This document shows, piece by piece, positions 9,200-17,461 of a stretch of 32,157 nt of DNA. The notes beneath the pieces were generated by a model that was not told where the DNA came from, did not search any database, and saw nothing but the letters and a program-made list of their open reading frames with translations. Both the position numbers and the translations under genes were made by a program. The DNA lies in the NCBI GenBank assembly GCA_947167435.1, contig CAMVIC010000002.1:1-32157 (forward strand), given 5' to 3'. Source of the stretch: an uncultured Clostridia bacterium. Lineage in GTDB: Bacteria > Bacillota_A > Clostridia > Oscillospirales > Oscillospiraceae. Each line of letters starts with the position of its first letter. The stretch's first letter is position 1.

Positions 9200-10477
9200 A
9201 TGTTGGTAGCAATTCTTCTGATCAGTTTCTTTATACTGCTCCTGATCGGCGTGCCCATCTCTTTCTCCCTGTCCATTTCCTCCTTCCTGGCGGTGTGGCT
9301 CACCGGCGGCCAGGTAATCAACCTGGTGCAGAAAACCTTCCGCGCCATTGACTCCTTCACCCTGCTGGCCATCCCCTTCTTCGTCTTCGCCGGCAACGTC
9401 ATGGCCCGCGGCGGCGTGTCAAGGCGTCTGACCGATATGGCAGCCACCATCGTGGGCCGCATGCCCGGCGGCCTTGCCCACGTGGCGACCCTGTCGTCCA
9501 CCTTCTTCGGCGCCATCTCCGGCTCCGCGCCTGCCACCACCTCCGCCATTGGCGCCATCATGGTCCCCGATATGCAGCAGCACAAGTACGACAAGGCCTT
9601 CACCGCCGCCGTCGTGGCTGCCTCCGGTACCATCGGCCTGATCATCCCGCCCAGCAACACCATGGTCATGTACGGCACCCTCGCCAACGCCTCCGTGGGC
9701 AAAATGTTCATCGGCGGCATCGGGCCCGGCCTGCTGATGACCGTGGTCATCATTATCATCAACTTTATCATCTCCAAGAAACGCGGCTATGCCGGCACCG
9801 AAAAGCCCACCTGGAAGGCTGTCGGCAACGCGTTCAAAAACGGCGTCTGGGCGCTGCTGATGCCCGTCATCGTCCTGGGCGGCATCTACAGCGGTCTGTT
9901 CACTCCCACCGAGGCTGCCGCCGTCGCCGTGTTCTATGGCATCATCGTCAGCGCCCTCGTGTACCGCAACCTGGATTGGAAGAGCTTCAAAACCATCCTG
10001 TATGAATCCGCCTCTTCCACCGCTTCCATCCTCTTCCTGGTTGCCAACGCCCACATCTTCAGCTACCTGCTCTCCGCTGAGCAGATTCCCCAGAAGCTGG
10101 CGTACTTCATGACCGGCCTCACCACCAATCCCACGGCCATCATGTTCATGATCATGGTTGTGCTGCTGATTGCCGGCTGCTTCCTGGACAACGCCGTGGC
10201 CGTCATCCTGCTGACCCCGATTTTCGTCACCGTGGTGCAGGCGCTGAACATCGACATCTGCTACTTTGGCGTGTTCCTGGTCTTCGTGCTGGCCATCGGT
10301 CAGGTCACCCCGCCTGTGGGTCTCTGCCTCTTCGTGGCCTGTGACATCGGCAAGGTCTCTATTGAGAGCATCAGCAAAGAAGTCGTACCCTACATCATCG
10401 GTCTGGTTCTGGTCGCTGTTCTGCTGGTCTTCTTCCCGCAGATCATCATGTGGCTGCCAAGCCTGACCGGCCTGTAA
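9200..10477 (+). CDS. dctM: TRAP transporter large permease DctM
   Basis: 425 residues, the usual DctM length, strongly hydrophobic throughout, with about 11-12 membrane segments and the re-entrant loops of the IT superfamily. The motifs FFGAISGSAPATTSAIG near 107-123, GLIIPPSN near 150-157 and a second QVTPPVGLCLF segment near 370-380 are family hallmarks. It forms the ion-coupled permease with DctQ. The ATG at 9200 follows GGAAGGAGG, which overlaps the end of dctQ. A terminator 14 bp after the stop ends the operon. Confidence 0.95.
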   Translation: MLVAILLISFFILLLIGVPISFSLSISSFLAVWLTGGQVINLVQKTFRAIDSFTLLAIPFFVFAGNVMARGGVSRRLTDMAATIVGRMPGGLAHVATLSSTFFGAISGSAPATTSAIGAIMVPDMQQHKYDKAFTAAVVAASGTIGLIIPPSNTMVMYGTLANASVGKMFIGGIGPGLLMTVVIIIINFIISKKRGYAGTEKPTWKAVGNAFKNGVWALLMPVIVLGGIYSGLFTPTEAAAVAVFYGIIVSALVYRNLDWKSFKTILYESASSTASILFLVANAHIFSYLLSAEQIPQKLAYFMTGLTTNPTAIMFMIMVVLLIAGCFLDNAVAVILLTPIFVTVVQALNIDICYFGVFLVFVLAIGQVTPPVGLCLFVACDIGKVSIESISKEVVPYIIGLVLVAVLLVFFPQIIMWLPSLTGL

Positions 10478-10490
10478 CTTACGCAGAAAG

Positions 10491-10520
10491 CATCCCTCAC
10501 ATTGTGAGGGATGTTTTTTT
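10491..10520 (+). terminator. Intrinsic terminator of dctPQM
   Basis: CATCCCTCAC and GTGAGGGATG form a 10-bp stem with a 3-nt loop, followed by TTTTTTT. It lies between the convergent ends of dctM and the regulator gene and may also slow transcription from the other side. Confidence 0.95.
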
Positions 10521-10532
10521 ATCGGCATCTGT

Positions 10533-12413
10533 TCACTTTTCGTCCGTGTCTTCCAGGCTCTTCTGCATCCGCCAGAGCGTGGTGCGTCCCAGGCCCAGCT
10601 TGTCGGCGATGATGCTGTTGTTATAGCGGAGATAGTGCTTCATCAGGCCCACGCCCTCCAGCACCTGCTCTGCCGGGCTGTTGGCCGCGTCCAGCAGCGC
10701 CGGACAGCGCCGGTAGATATCCCGCAGCAGCTCCTCGTCCCCGATGGCGCGGATCAGCAGCAGCTGCCGGGCGCTGGGAGAGGGGTTTACCGCCTGGCGA
10801 AGATAGAGCGCATAGCGCTTGCTGACGCCGGCGAGGGCAGCCAGGTTCCCCGGCCAGGAGTAAAACTCCAGGGTCTCTGCCAGATCCCGCTGGCTCCGGG
10901 TGCGGGAGTGCCCCTCCTCGTGGGTCAGGTAATACTGAAACAGGGGCAGGATGTCCTCCTTCCGCTGCCGCAGCGGCGGCAGGGTCAGAGATAATACGCT
11001 CAGCCGCTGCCACAGGTCCTCCGGGATTTTCTCCCGGTCCGTCTCCCCCGCCAGGGTCACAAGGCGGGCCCGGAAGGGAACGTCCGTCACGCCGCCCACC
11101 CGGAAGAAGCTTCTCTCCGTCATAGCCTGCAGAATGCAGGCGGTGAAGGCGGCGCTTGCCTGGGCCAGGTTCTGCAGCACGACGGTTCCGCCGGCCGCCA
11201 GCTCCAGAAGCCCCGTGCGGATGCCGCCGGCCTCCTCGCTGCCGAAGAGCACGCGGGCCGCGTCCTGCTCTGCCAGGGTTGCCGCGTTCAGCACCAGATA
11301 GGGCGCCCTGGCCCGGGACGAACCGTTGTGAATGCACTGGGCCAGAAAGCGCTTGCCGGTTCCCGGTTCCCCCATGATCATCACCGGGTGTTCCTGGGCG
11401 GCTACCATTCTGGCTTCGCTGAGAAGTTCCTTCATCGCAGGCGATTCCGCGATCATCTGTTCCCATTTCCCCGGGGCGCTCAGGCCGTGATTCTCCGCCG
11501 TGTCCGTTCTCTTCCGGCGGGAATTGTCGGGCAGAAGCGTGGTCAGCATGCCGATGCTGTCCTTTCCGTCCCGGATGGGAGTCTGCGCGCAGCGGAGCAT
11601 GGCGCCGTTTATGATGTGCCGGCGATCCGTCGGCTCCTGCCCCCCCTTGCAGAAGGCCTCGTAGGACAGGCCCGGAAGCACCTCGGACAACAGCCTGCCG
11701 CGCACCCGGTCCTCCTGGGCGGCGGTGAGTCTGCGGGCCGCCGCGTTGAAGACCGTAATCCGCCCCTGCTCGTCGGTGACGATGAGGCCCGCCGGACAGT
11801 TTCGCAGGATTGCGGCGGTCACTTCCCGTTCTCTGGCCTCGCTGCGCAGCTCCGCCGCCCGGCGGCGGGCCCGCTCGATGCTGGCGCGGACGGTATATTC
11901 GCTCTCATAGATCAGCACGCTCTTCCGCCCCAGGTTCTCCGCCACCTCCTCGGCAAAGGAGGCGCCCACCAGCACGTCGCAGCTGCTGTTGCGCACCAGG
12001 GCGTAGAGCTCGGTGCTGTCCTCGTAGGTGATCACCTCGATGGGTACGTCGATCAGCTTTCGCAGCAGCTGCTCGTTGAGGGTGTTGCTGTAGCGGTAGA
12101 CGGCGATGCCCACGTGCTCCCCGCCCATGGCGACGGCTTTCCGGATGCTCAGCAGATAGTCGCGGATGTCCACCTTCACCTCCACCAGATGACGATAGGA
12201 GCGGTTTCGAAACTCCGCCGCGTTTGCCGAGCCTGCAATGAACACCTCACAGCCCTCCGCCAGGGCCTCGTTTACGGTCTCGGGCAGGTCGCTGATGTTG
12301 CAGTCCTTCTCGATGATCTGGGTATCGTCGTAATCCAGCTTGGCAATTACCTCCCGGGCGATTTCTCCCAGCTTCCGGTATCCCAAAAAGCAGATTTTGT
12401 AAGGTCTTTCCAT
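10533..12413 (-). CDS. PrpR-type transcriptional regulator with PAS and degenerate sigma-54 AAA+ domain
   Basis: 626 residues. Residues about 5-185 are a PrpR N-terminal sensor domain and about 195-300 a PAS domain. Residues about 315-540 are an AAA+ domain, and the last 40 residues are a Fis-type helix-turn-helix (NNSIIADKLGLGRTTLWR). Walker A is intact (GEPGTGK, 348-354). The GAFTGA loop that touches sigma-54 is missing: LFGSEEAGG leads directly to RTGLLELAAGGT. Walker B reads VVLQNL (411-416) where the family has the LDE acids. The protein therefore should not activate sigma-54 polymerase and probably hydrolyses ATP poorly. It may work like TyrR-type regulators at sigma-A promoters, which agrees with the promoters seen here. 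It is convergent with dctPQM and divergent from the CoA-transferase series, so both are likely targets. The ligand may be a hydroxy acid or its CoA ester. Confidence 0.9.
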   Translation of the reverse strand: MERPYKICFLGYRKLGEIAREVIAKLDYDDTQIIEKDCNISDLPETVNEALAEGCEVFIAGSANAAEFRNRSYRHLVEVKVDIRDYLLSIRKAVAMGGEHVGIAVYRYSNTLNEQLLRKLIDVPIEVITYEDSTELYALVRNSSCDVLVGASFAEEVAENLGRKSVLIYESEYTVRASIERARRRAAELRSEAREREVTAAILRNCPAGLIVTDEQGRITVFNAAARRLTAAQEDRVRGRLLSEVLPGLSYEAFCKGGQEPTDRRHIINGAMLRCAQTPIRDGKDSIGMLTTLLPDNSRRKRTDTAENHGLSAPGKWEQMIAESPAMKELLSEARMVAAQEHPVMIMGEPGTGKRFLAQCIHNGSSRARAPYLVLNAATLAEQDAARVLFGSEEAGGIRTGLLELAAGGTVVLQNLAQASAAFTACILQAMTERSFFRVGGVTDVPFRARLVTLAGETDREKIPEDLWQRLSVLSLTLPPLRQRKEDILPLFQYYLTHEEGHSRTRSQRDLAETLEFYSWPGNLAALAGVSKRYALYLRQAVNPSPSARQLLLIRAIGDEELLRDIYRRCPALLDAANSPAEQVLEGVGLMKHYLRYNNSIIADKLGLGRTTLWRMQKSLEDTDEK

Positions 12414-12481
12414 CCTGTTTCCCCTCTCTCGATCCCCCGGCTTTTTCGGGCCTTGTCCCGCTTTTGCGTTTCATTTTCTTC

Positions 12482-12510
12482 AGTATACCACGGGCTGAAA
12501 CAAAAACAAA
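12482..12510 (-). promoter_or_regulatory. Possible promoter of the PrpR-like regulator
   Basis: On the minus strand TTTGTT (12510-12505) and TATACT (12487-12482) are spaced 17 bp. The -35 is weak and the -10 good. The -35 box lies within an imperfect inverted repeat ACAAAAAC/GTTTTTTGT (12500-12519) that could be an operator shared with the divergent promoter. Confidence 0.45.
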
Positions 12511-12536
12511 GTTTTTTGTGGAATCATCCCAAACAT

Positions 12537-12564
12537 TTGACTAAAATCCAAGATGCGTTAAAAT
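12537..12564 (+). promoter_or_regulatory. Sigma-A type promoter of the CoA-transferase series
   Basis: TTGACT at 12537-12542 and TAAAAT at 12559-12564 with a 16-bp spacer lie 55 bp before the CoA-transferase start, back to back with the regulator promoter. Confidence 0.65.
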
Positions 12565-12619
12565 AAAAGCACCAGAAACCACCAGACCGGTAATGAAAAT
12601 AATAGGAGGAATAATCAAA

Positions 12620-13819
12620 ATGAGTGGACTGTTGGAAGGCGTTGTTGTTCTGGACCTGTGCCGCGTGCTGGCAGGCCCCTATGCATCCATGATTATGGCG
12701 GATATGGGCGCCACGGTCATCAAGATCGAGAACCCCAACGGCGGCGACGATACCCGCAAGATGGGCCCCTTCTTCGACAAGGAGCGCACCAAGAGCGCGT
12801 ACTACGTCAACTTCAACCGCAGCAAGCTGGGCGTCACGCTGAACCTGAAGGCTCCCGAGGGCAAGGAAATGTTCCTGGAGATGGTCAAGAAGGCCGACGT
12901 GGTCCTGGAGAACTACCGTCCCGGCACCATGGAGAAGCTGGGTCTCGGCTATGACGTGCTCAAGGAAGTCAACCCCGGCATCATTTACGGCTCCGTCTCC
13001 GGCTTCGGCCACACCGGCCCCTACTCCAAGCGCGCCGGCTACGACATCGTGGGTCAGGCCATGGGCGGCATGATGAGCACCACCGGCTGGCCTGGCGGAC
13101 AGCCCACCCGCGTCGGCACCCCCATGGGCGACGTGCTTGGCGGATTGAACATGTGCATCGGCGTGCTGGCCGCTCTGGTCAACAAGTCCAAGACCGGCCT
13201 GGGCGAGAAGGTGGACGTGGCGCTGGTGGACTCCGTGGTCTCCGCCATGGAAGCCATTACCATGATCTATCAGACCGAGGGGCGCATCCCCCAGCGTATC
13301 GGCAACCGCTATGAATCCACCTATCCCTACGACGTATTCCCCACCAAGGACGGCAGCGCCGTTATCGCCGCGGGCAACGACAAGCTCTACGGCATCCTCT
13401 GCGACGTGATGGGCAAGCCCGAGCTGAAGGAGAACCCCTTGTACCTGAAGATTCCCGATCGCGTGGCCAACCGGGATTCCCTGGCCGAGATCATCAACGC
13501 CTGGAGCACCCAGTACACCACCGCCGAGCTGGATGAGATGCTCAACGCCGCCGGCTGCCCCGCCTGCCCGGTGAACACCCTGGACCTGATGGTCAAGGAC
13601 AAGCAGATCGCGGACGCCCGCGGCATGTTCCCCGAGATCGACCAGCCGGGCATCGGCAAGATGCACGTTACCGCCACCGCCCAGAAGCTGACCCGCACCA
13701 AGTCCTTCCCCCGCAAGGCCGCGCCCCTGCTGGGCGAGGACAACCTGTCCGTCTACGGCGAGTATCTGGGCTTTGACGAGGCCAAGCTTGCCGAGTTGAA
13801 GGAGAAGGGCGTTATTTAA
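12620..13819 (+). CDS. Class III (CaiB/BaiF) CoA-transferase
   Basis: The start at 12620 is set by AGGAGG at 12604-12609; an upstream in-frame ATG at 12593 has no such site. The product has 399 residues, typical for the formyl-CoA transferase family. Seen are LDLCRVLAGPYASMIMADMGA near 11-31, the NFNRSKLGVTLNLK motif near 64-77, and GTPMGD with the likely catalytic Asp171, which forms an acyl anhydride with the incoming acid. The enzyme would move CoA from a donor such as succinyl- or acetyl-CoA to a carboxylic acid. It heads a series that continues with an HMG-CoA-lyase-family enzyme, so its product is probably the CoA ester cleaved there. The acid itself cannot be identified from sequence. 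Confidence 0.92.
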   Translation: MSGLLEGVVVLDLCRVLAGPYASMIMADMGATVIKIENPNGGDDTRKMGPFFDKERTKSAYYVNFNRSKLGVTLNLKAPEGKEMFLEMVKKADVVLENYRPGTMEKLGLGYDVLKEVNPGIIYGSVSGFGHTGPYSKRAGYDIVGQAMGGMMSTTGWPGGQPTRVGTPMGDVLGGLNMCIGVLAALVNKSKTGLGEKVDVALVDSVVSAMEAITMIYQTEGRIPQRIGNRYESTYPYDVFPTKDGSAVIAAGNDKLYGILCDVMGKPELKENPLYLKIPDRVANRDSLAEIINAWSTQYTTAELDEMLNAAGCPACPVNTLDLMVKDKQIADARGMFPEIDQPGIGKMHVTATAQKLTRTKSFPRKAAPLLGEDNLSVYGEYLGFDEAKLAELKEKGVI

Positions 13820-13825
13820 TCCATC

Positions 13826-13960
13826 GCGAAACTCCGTTTCGCAATGACGGTACTCGCGCTGATCGCCTTCGGCTTACGTGAGACGCCTCAGTTGGTCGGC
13901 GCGAGGCTTCGCGCCGCTCCGCTCAGGGTGTATTTGCCGAGGCAAAGCCCCGGCAAATAC
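13826..13960 (+). repeat. Intergenic cluster of three perfect hairpins (possible dispersed repeat)
   Basis: The gap between CoA-transferase and lyase genes carries GCGAAAC/GTTTCGC (13826-13842, 3-nt loop) and CGGCGCGA/TCGCGCCG (13897-13916, 4-nt loop). It also carries GTATTTGCCG/CGGCAAATAC (13930-13960, 11-nt loop with an inner GGC/GCC). There is no T tract and no ORF. The composition differs from the flanking genes and looks like a mobile palindromic intergenic element, though it is seen only once in this window. Confidence 0.55.
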
Positions 13961-14001
13961 CAATTGAAACGATACTGAATCAACATAAGGAGCTTGTGAT
14001 C

Positions 14002-14925
14002 ATGGAGAAGAAAAAAATCAACATCGTGGAAGTCGGCCCCCGGGACGGTTTCCAGTCTGTCAAGGGCGACTTTATCCCCACCGAACTGAAAAAGGAAATC
14101 ATCGACCTGCTGGTGGACGCGGGCGTGAAGCACCTGGAGTACTCCTCCTTTGTCAGCCCCAAGGCCATCCCCCAGCTGGCCGACGCCGCCGAGGTCACCG
14201 AGTACGTGCTCACCAAGTACCCTCAGCTTGACCTGATGGCTCTGGTGCCCAACATGCGCGGCGCCACCAACGCCTATAATCTGGGCCTGCGCAAGGTCTG
14301 CAACGTGGTGTCCTTCAGCGCAAGCCACAACAAGGCCAACATCAACCGCACCCACGAGGAGTCTCTGAACGCCTACCGGGAGATGCGGGAGACCTATCCC
14401 GATCTGGATGTGGTGCTGGACCTGGCCACCACCTTCGGCTGCCCCTTTGAGGGCAAGGGCGGCAAGTACAGCGACCCCGCCGCCGTGGTGGAGTTCCTGG
14501 CCCCCTACAAGGAAGCGGGCATGACCGTTGTGAACCTGTGCGATACCATCGGCATCGCCGATCCCGCCCAGGTGCGCAACACCCTGACCGCCGTGCAGAA
14601 GGCCTACCCCGATCTGGGCATCCATGTGCACATCCACGACACCCGCGGCCTGGGCGTTGTGAACACCCTGACCGCCGTGGAATGCGGCGTGACCGAGCTG
14701 CAGACCGCCCTGGGCGGCCTGGGCGGCTGCCCCTTCGCCCCCGGCGCCTCCGGCAACCTGTCCACCGAGGACATGGTCTGGATGCTCAACGAGATGGGCT
14801 ACGACACCGGCATCAACTTCTCCAAGATCCTGGCTGCCGCCAAGTATCAGCGCGAGCGGATTCCCGCCGGCAACTACAGCGGCCACCACATCAACATCGA
14901 GAAGGAGACCCCCTGCTGCTTCTGA
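14002..14925 (+). CDS. HMG-CoA lyase family acyl-CoA lyase
   Basis: 307 residues. The ATG at 14002 lies 9 nt after AAGGAG (13987-13992); the GTG at 13996 is too close. This is a DRE-TIM metallolyase. EVGPRDGFQ carries Arg14 and Asp15, VHIHD gives metal ligands His210 and His212, and GGLGGCPFAPGASGN carries the lyase-signature Cys243. HMG-CoA lyase splits 3-hydroxy-3-methylglutaryl-CoA into acetyl-CoA and acetoacetate; relatives cleave other 3-hydroxy acyl-CoAs. The CoA-transferase before it would supply the substrate. Malonyl/isopropylmalate-synthase type enzymes are excluded by the lyase signature. Whether the substrate is HMG-CoA or a related tertiary hydroxyacyl-CoA is open. The last residues (CCF) hold a vicinal cysteine pair. 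Confidence 0.9.
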   Translation: MEKKKINIVEVGPRDGFQSVKGDFIPTELKKEIIDLLVDAGVKHLEYSSFVSPKAIPQLADAAEVTEYVLTKYPQLDLMALVPNMRGATNAYNLGLRKVCNVVSFSASHNKANINRTHEESLNAYREMRETYPDLDVVLDLATTFGCPFEGKGGKYSDPAAVVEFLAPYKEAGMTVVNLCDTIGIADPAQVRNTLTAVQKAYPDLGIHVHIHDTRGLGVVNTLTAVECGVTELQTALGGLGGCPFAPGASGNLSTEDMVWMLNEMGYDTGINFSKILAAAKYQRERIPAGNYSGHHINIEKETPCCF

Positions 14926-14945
14926 GGAACTAAACACGACGTCAA

Positions 14946-14981
14946 AAAATACCGGGTCTCCCAACAAAGACCCGGTATTTT
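14946..14981 (+). terminator. Hairpin between lyase and racemase genes (terminator or attenuator)
   Basis: AAAATACCGGGTCT (14946-14959) and AGACCCGGTATTTT (14968-14981) form a perfect 14-bp stem with an 8-nt loop whose 3' arm ends in TTTT. It lies 20 bp after the lyase stop and 17 bp before the next start. As the following genes have no obvious promoter of their own, partial termination is the likely role. Confidence 0.7.
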
Positions 14982-14998
14982 CAGAAAGTGAGTATTGT

Positions 14999-16252
14999 AT
15001 GCGCTATGAGTTAGGCTTTGGCAAGAGCATCCAGCCGGTGGAGATCGACGAGAAGAACGTGCTGGACGTGCTGCTGCCAAACCCCATCGAGAAGGATCTG
15101 ACCGGAGAGGCAGAGGTGCGCCGCGCCCTGGCCGCGCCCCCCATCGGCAGCGCGCCCCTCAGTCAGATCGTAAAGCCCGGTGAGAAAATCGCCATCATCA
15201 CCAGCGACATCACCCGCCCCGTCCCCACCTGGAAGATCATGCCCGCCCTGCTGGACGCGCTCTATGCCGCCGGCTGCAGGGCAGAGGACCTTCTGCTGGT
15301 CTTTGCTCTGGGGAGCCACCGCTCCCACACGAGCGAGGAGCAGCGGCATCTGGCCGGGGAACGGGCCTGGAACGAGATTCGCTGCGTGGACTCGGACGTA
15401 AAGGACTGCGTCCATCTGGGCGTCACCAAAAACGGCACCCCCGTGGATATCTTCCGCCCCGTGGCAGAGGCGGATCGGGTTATCTGCCTGGGCAACATTG
15501 AATACCACTATTTTGCCGGATACTCCGGCGGCGCCAAGGCGGTGATGCCCGGCGTCTCCACCCGGGAAGCCATTCAGGCCAACCACAGCCGCATGGTGCG
15601 GCCGGAGGCCTGTGCCGGCCGCATCGCCGGCAATCCCGTCCGGGAGGACATTGAAGAGGCCGCCGCCCTGCTGGGCGTGGACTTCATTGTGAACGTGGTG
15701 CTGGACGAGCACAAGGAGATCATCCGCTGCTTCACCGGCGACGTGACGGCGGCCCACCGGGCCGGCTGCGCCTTTCTGGACACCCTGTACGCAAAGCCCA
15801 TCCAAAAGCGGGCGGACATCGTCATCGTCTCCCAGGGAGGCGCGCCCAAGGACCTGAATCTGTATCAGACCCAGAAGGCTCTGGACAACGCCAAGCACGC
15901 CGTGCGCGACGGCGGCATCATCATCCTGGTGGGCTCCTGCCGGGAGGGTCTGGGCGAAAAGACCTTTGAGGAGTGGCTCACCGGCGCCCCCACCTCACAC
16001 TCCCTGGTGGAGCGGATCGAGCGGGAGTTCAAGCTGGGCGGCCACAAGGCCGCGGCCATCGCCATGGTGCTGGAACGGGCGGAGATCTATCTGGTGTCCG
16101 AGATGGCGCCGGAGTTTGTGGAGAGCCTGTTTATGAAGCCCTTCCCGTCCCTGGAGGCGGCCTATGCCGCCGCGGCGGAGAAACTGGGGCCGGATGCCAG
16201 CGTCATCCTCATGCCCTACGGCGGCTCCACGCTGCCCAAATGTGAAAATTAA
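14999..16252 (+). CDS. LarA-type nickel-pincer racemase/epimerase
   Basis: 417 residues. Family features are DITRP (Asp70, Arg73), GSHR with His107, and EYHYFAGYSGGAK with His170 and Lys180, the Lys that binds the nickel-pincer cofactor. NHSRM follows with His196, the likely Ni ligand, and then SQGGAPKDLNLYQTQKAL. LarA racemises lactate; relatives act on malate, phenyllactate, hydroxyglutarate or gluconate by hydride transfer. Its place between an acyl-CoA lyase and malic enzyme favours a hydroxy-dicarboxylic acid such as malate or tartrate, which is inference. The cofactor-making genes larB, larC and larE are not in the window. The ribosome binding site (AAAGTGAG) is weak and the gene follows a strong hairpin. 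It ends 15 bp before the malic enzyme gene. Confidence 0.9.
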   Translation: MRYELGFGKSIQPVEIDEKNVLDVLLPNPIEKDLTGEAEVRRALAAPPIGSAPLSQIVKPGEKIAIITSDITRPVPTWKIMPALLDALYAAGCRAEDLLLVFALGSHRSHTSEEQRHLAGERAWNEIRCVDSDVKDCVHLGVTKNGTPVDIFRPVAEADRVICLGNIEYHYFAGYSGGAKAVMPGVSTREAIQANHSRMVRPEACAGRIAGNPVREDIEEAAALLGVDFIVNVVLDEHKEIIRCFTGDVTAAHRAGCAFLDTLYAKPIQKRADIVIVSQGGAPKDLNLYQTQKALDNAKHAVRDGGIIILVGSCREGLGEKTFEEWLTGAPTSHSLVERIEREFKLGGHKAAAIAMVLERAEIYLVSEMAPEFVESLFMKPFPSLEAAYAAAAEKLGPDASVILMPYGGSTLPKCEN

Positions 16253-16267
16253 AGGAGAAAAACCGTT

Positions 16268-17443
16268 ATGGATTTCATGAAAGAGTCTCTGAAAAAGCAC
16301 TACGAGTGGAAGGGCAAAATCGAAGTCATTTCCCGCGCGCCGGTAGACAGCCGGGAAGCCCTCTCCCTTGCCTATACGCCGGGCGTGGCCCAGGCCTGCC
16401 TGGAGATTCAGAAGGACGAGAGCCTCAGCTATGAGCTGACCCGCCGCTGGAACACCGTGGCCGTGGTCACCGACGGCACCGCCGTCCTGGGCCTGGGCGA
16501 TATCGGCCCGGTGGCCGGCATGCCCGTCATGGAGGGCAAGTGCGTTCTCTTCAAGGCCTTCGGCGACGTGGACGCCATTCCTCTGTGCGTGGCCAGCAAG
16601 GACGTGGATGAGATCGTCAACACCGTGGCCCTGCTGGAGGGCTCCTTCGGCGGCGTGAACCTGGAGGACATTGCGGCTCCCCGCTGCTTTGAGATCGAGC
16701 GGAAGCTGAAGGAGCGCTGCTCCATCCCCATCTTCCATGACGACCAGCACGGTACCGCCGTCATCACCCTGGCTGGCCTGACCAACGCCCTCAAGCTGGT
16801 GGGCAAGCAGCTGCCGCAGGTACGCATCGTGGTCAACGGTGCCGGCGCCGCCGCCACCGCCATCACCAAGCTGCTGATCTCCGCCGGTGCGGTGGACGTG
16901 ACCCTCTGCGACCGCAGCGGCGCCATCTTCGACGGCCGCACCGATCACATGAATCCCGCCAAGCAGGAGATTGCACAGCTCACCAATCCCCACAAGCGCC
17001 AGGGCAAGCTGGCCGACGTGGTACAGGGCGCCGACGTGTTTATCGGCGTGTCCGCCCCCGGCGTGCTCACCACCGACATGGTCAAAACCATGAACCGGGA
17101 CGCCATCATCTTCGCCTGTGCCAACCCCACCCCCGAGATCTTCCCCGAGGACGCCAAGGCCGGCGGCGCGGCGGTGATCTCCACCGGGCGCAGCGACTAT
17201 CCCAACCAGATCAACAACGTGCTGGCCTTCCCGGGCATCTTCCGCGGCGCCCTGGACGTGCGCGCCAGCGACATTAACGACGCCATGAAAATTGCGGCCG
17301 CCAAGGCCCTGGCCGGACTCATCTCCGATGAGGAGCTGAGCGCCGAATACATCATTCCCGCCGCCTTTGACCCCCGGGTGAAGGACGCGGTGGCCGAGGC
17401 CGTGAAAAAGGCCGCCTATGAAAGCGGCGTCGCAAGAATCTGA
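16268..17443 (+). CDS. NAD(P)-dependent malic enzyme (short bacterial type)
   Basis: 391 residues, start 16268 with AAAGGAG at 16253-16259. Malic enzyme oxidatively decarboxylates L-malate to pyruvate and CO2. Seen are LAYTPGVA with Tyr36, EGKCVLFKAFGDVDA with Lys91, NLEDI with Glu133/Asp134, and IFHDDQHGTA with metal-binding Asp158/159. The nucleotide-binding NGAGAAATA lies near 190-198. It lacks the phosphotransacetylase-like extension of the long form. It is tightly packed between the racemase (15 bp) and transketolase (18 bp) genes. Because the neighbours are unusual, an analogous 2-hydroxy-dicarboxylic acid such as tartrate is conceivable as substrate, but malate is the default. Confidence 0.93.
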   Translation: MDFMKESLKKHYEWKGKIEVISRAPVDSREALSLAYTPGVAQACLEIQKDESLSYELTRRWNTVAVVTDGTAVLGLGDIGPVAGMPVMEGKCVLFKAFGDVDAIPLCVASKDVDEIVNTVALLEGSFGGVNLEDIAAPRCFEIERKLKERCSIPIFHDDQHGTAVITLAGLTNALKLVGKQLPQVRIVVNGAGAAATAITKLLISAGAVDVTLCDRSGAIFDGRTDHMNPAKQEIAQLTNPHKRQGKLADVVQGADVFIGVSAPGVLTTDMVKTMNRDAIIFACANPTPEIFPEDAKAGGAAVISTGRSDYPNQINNVLAFPGIFRGALDVRASDINDAMKIAAAKALAGLISDEELSAEYIIPAAFDPRVKDAVAEAVKKAAYESGVARI

Positions 17444-17461
17444 AGCGAAAGGAGATTCTTT

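Noticed and set aside
12414..12619. Sigma-54 (-24/-12) promoters near the PrpR-like regulator
   Set aside because: No TGGCAC-N5-TTGC type element was found here or before dctP; sigma-A type boxes fit better and the regulator lacks the sigma-54 contact loop.
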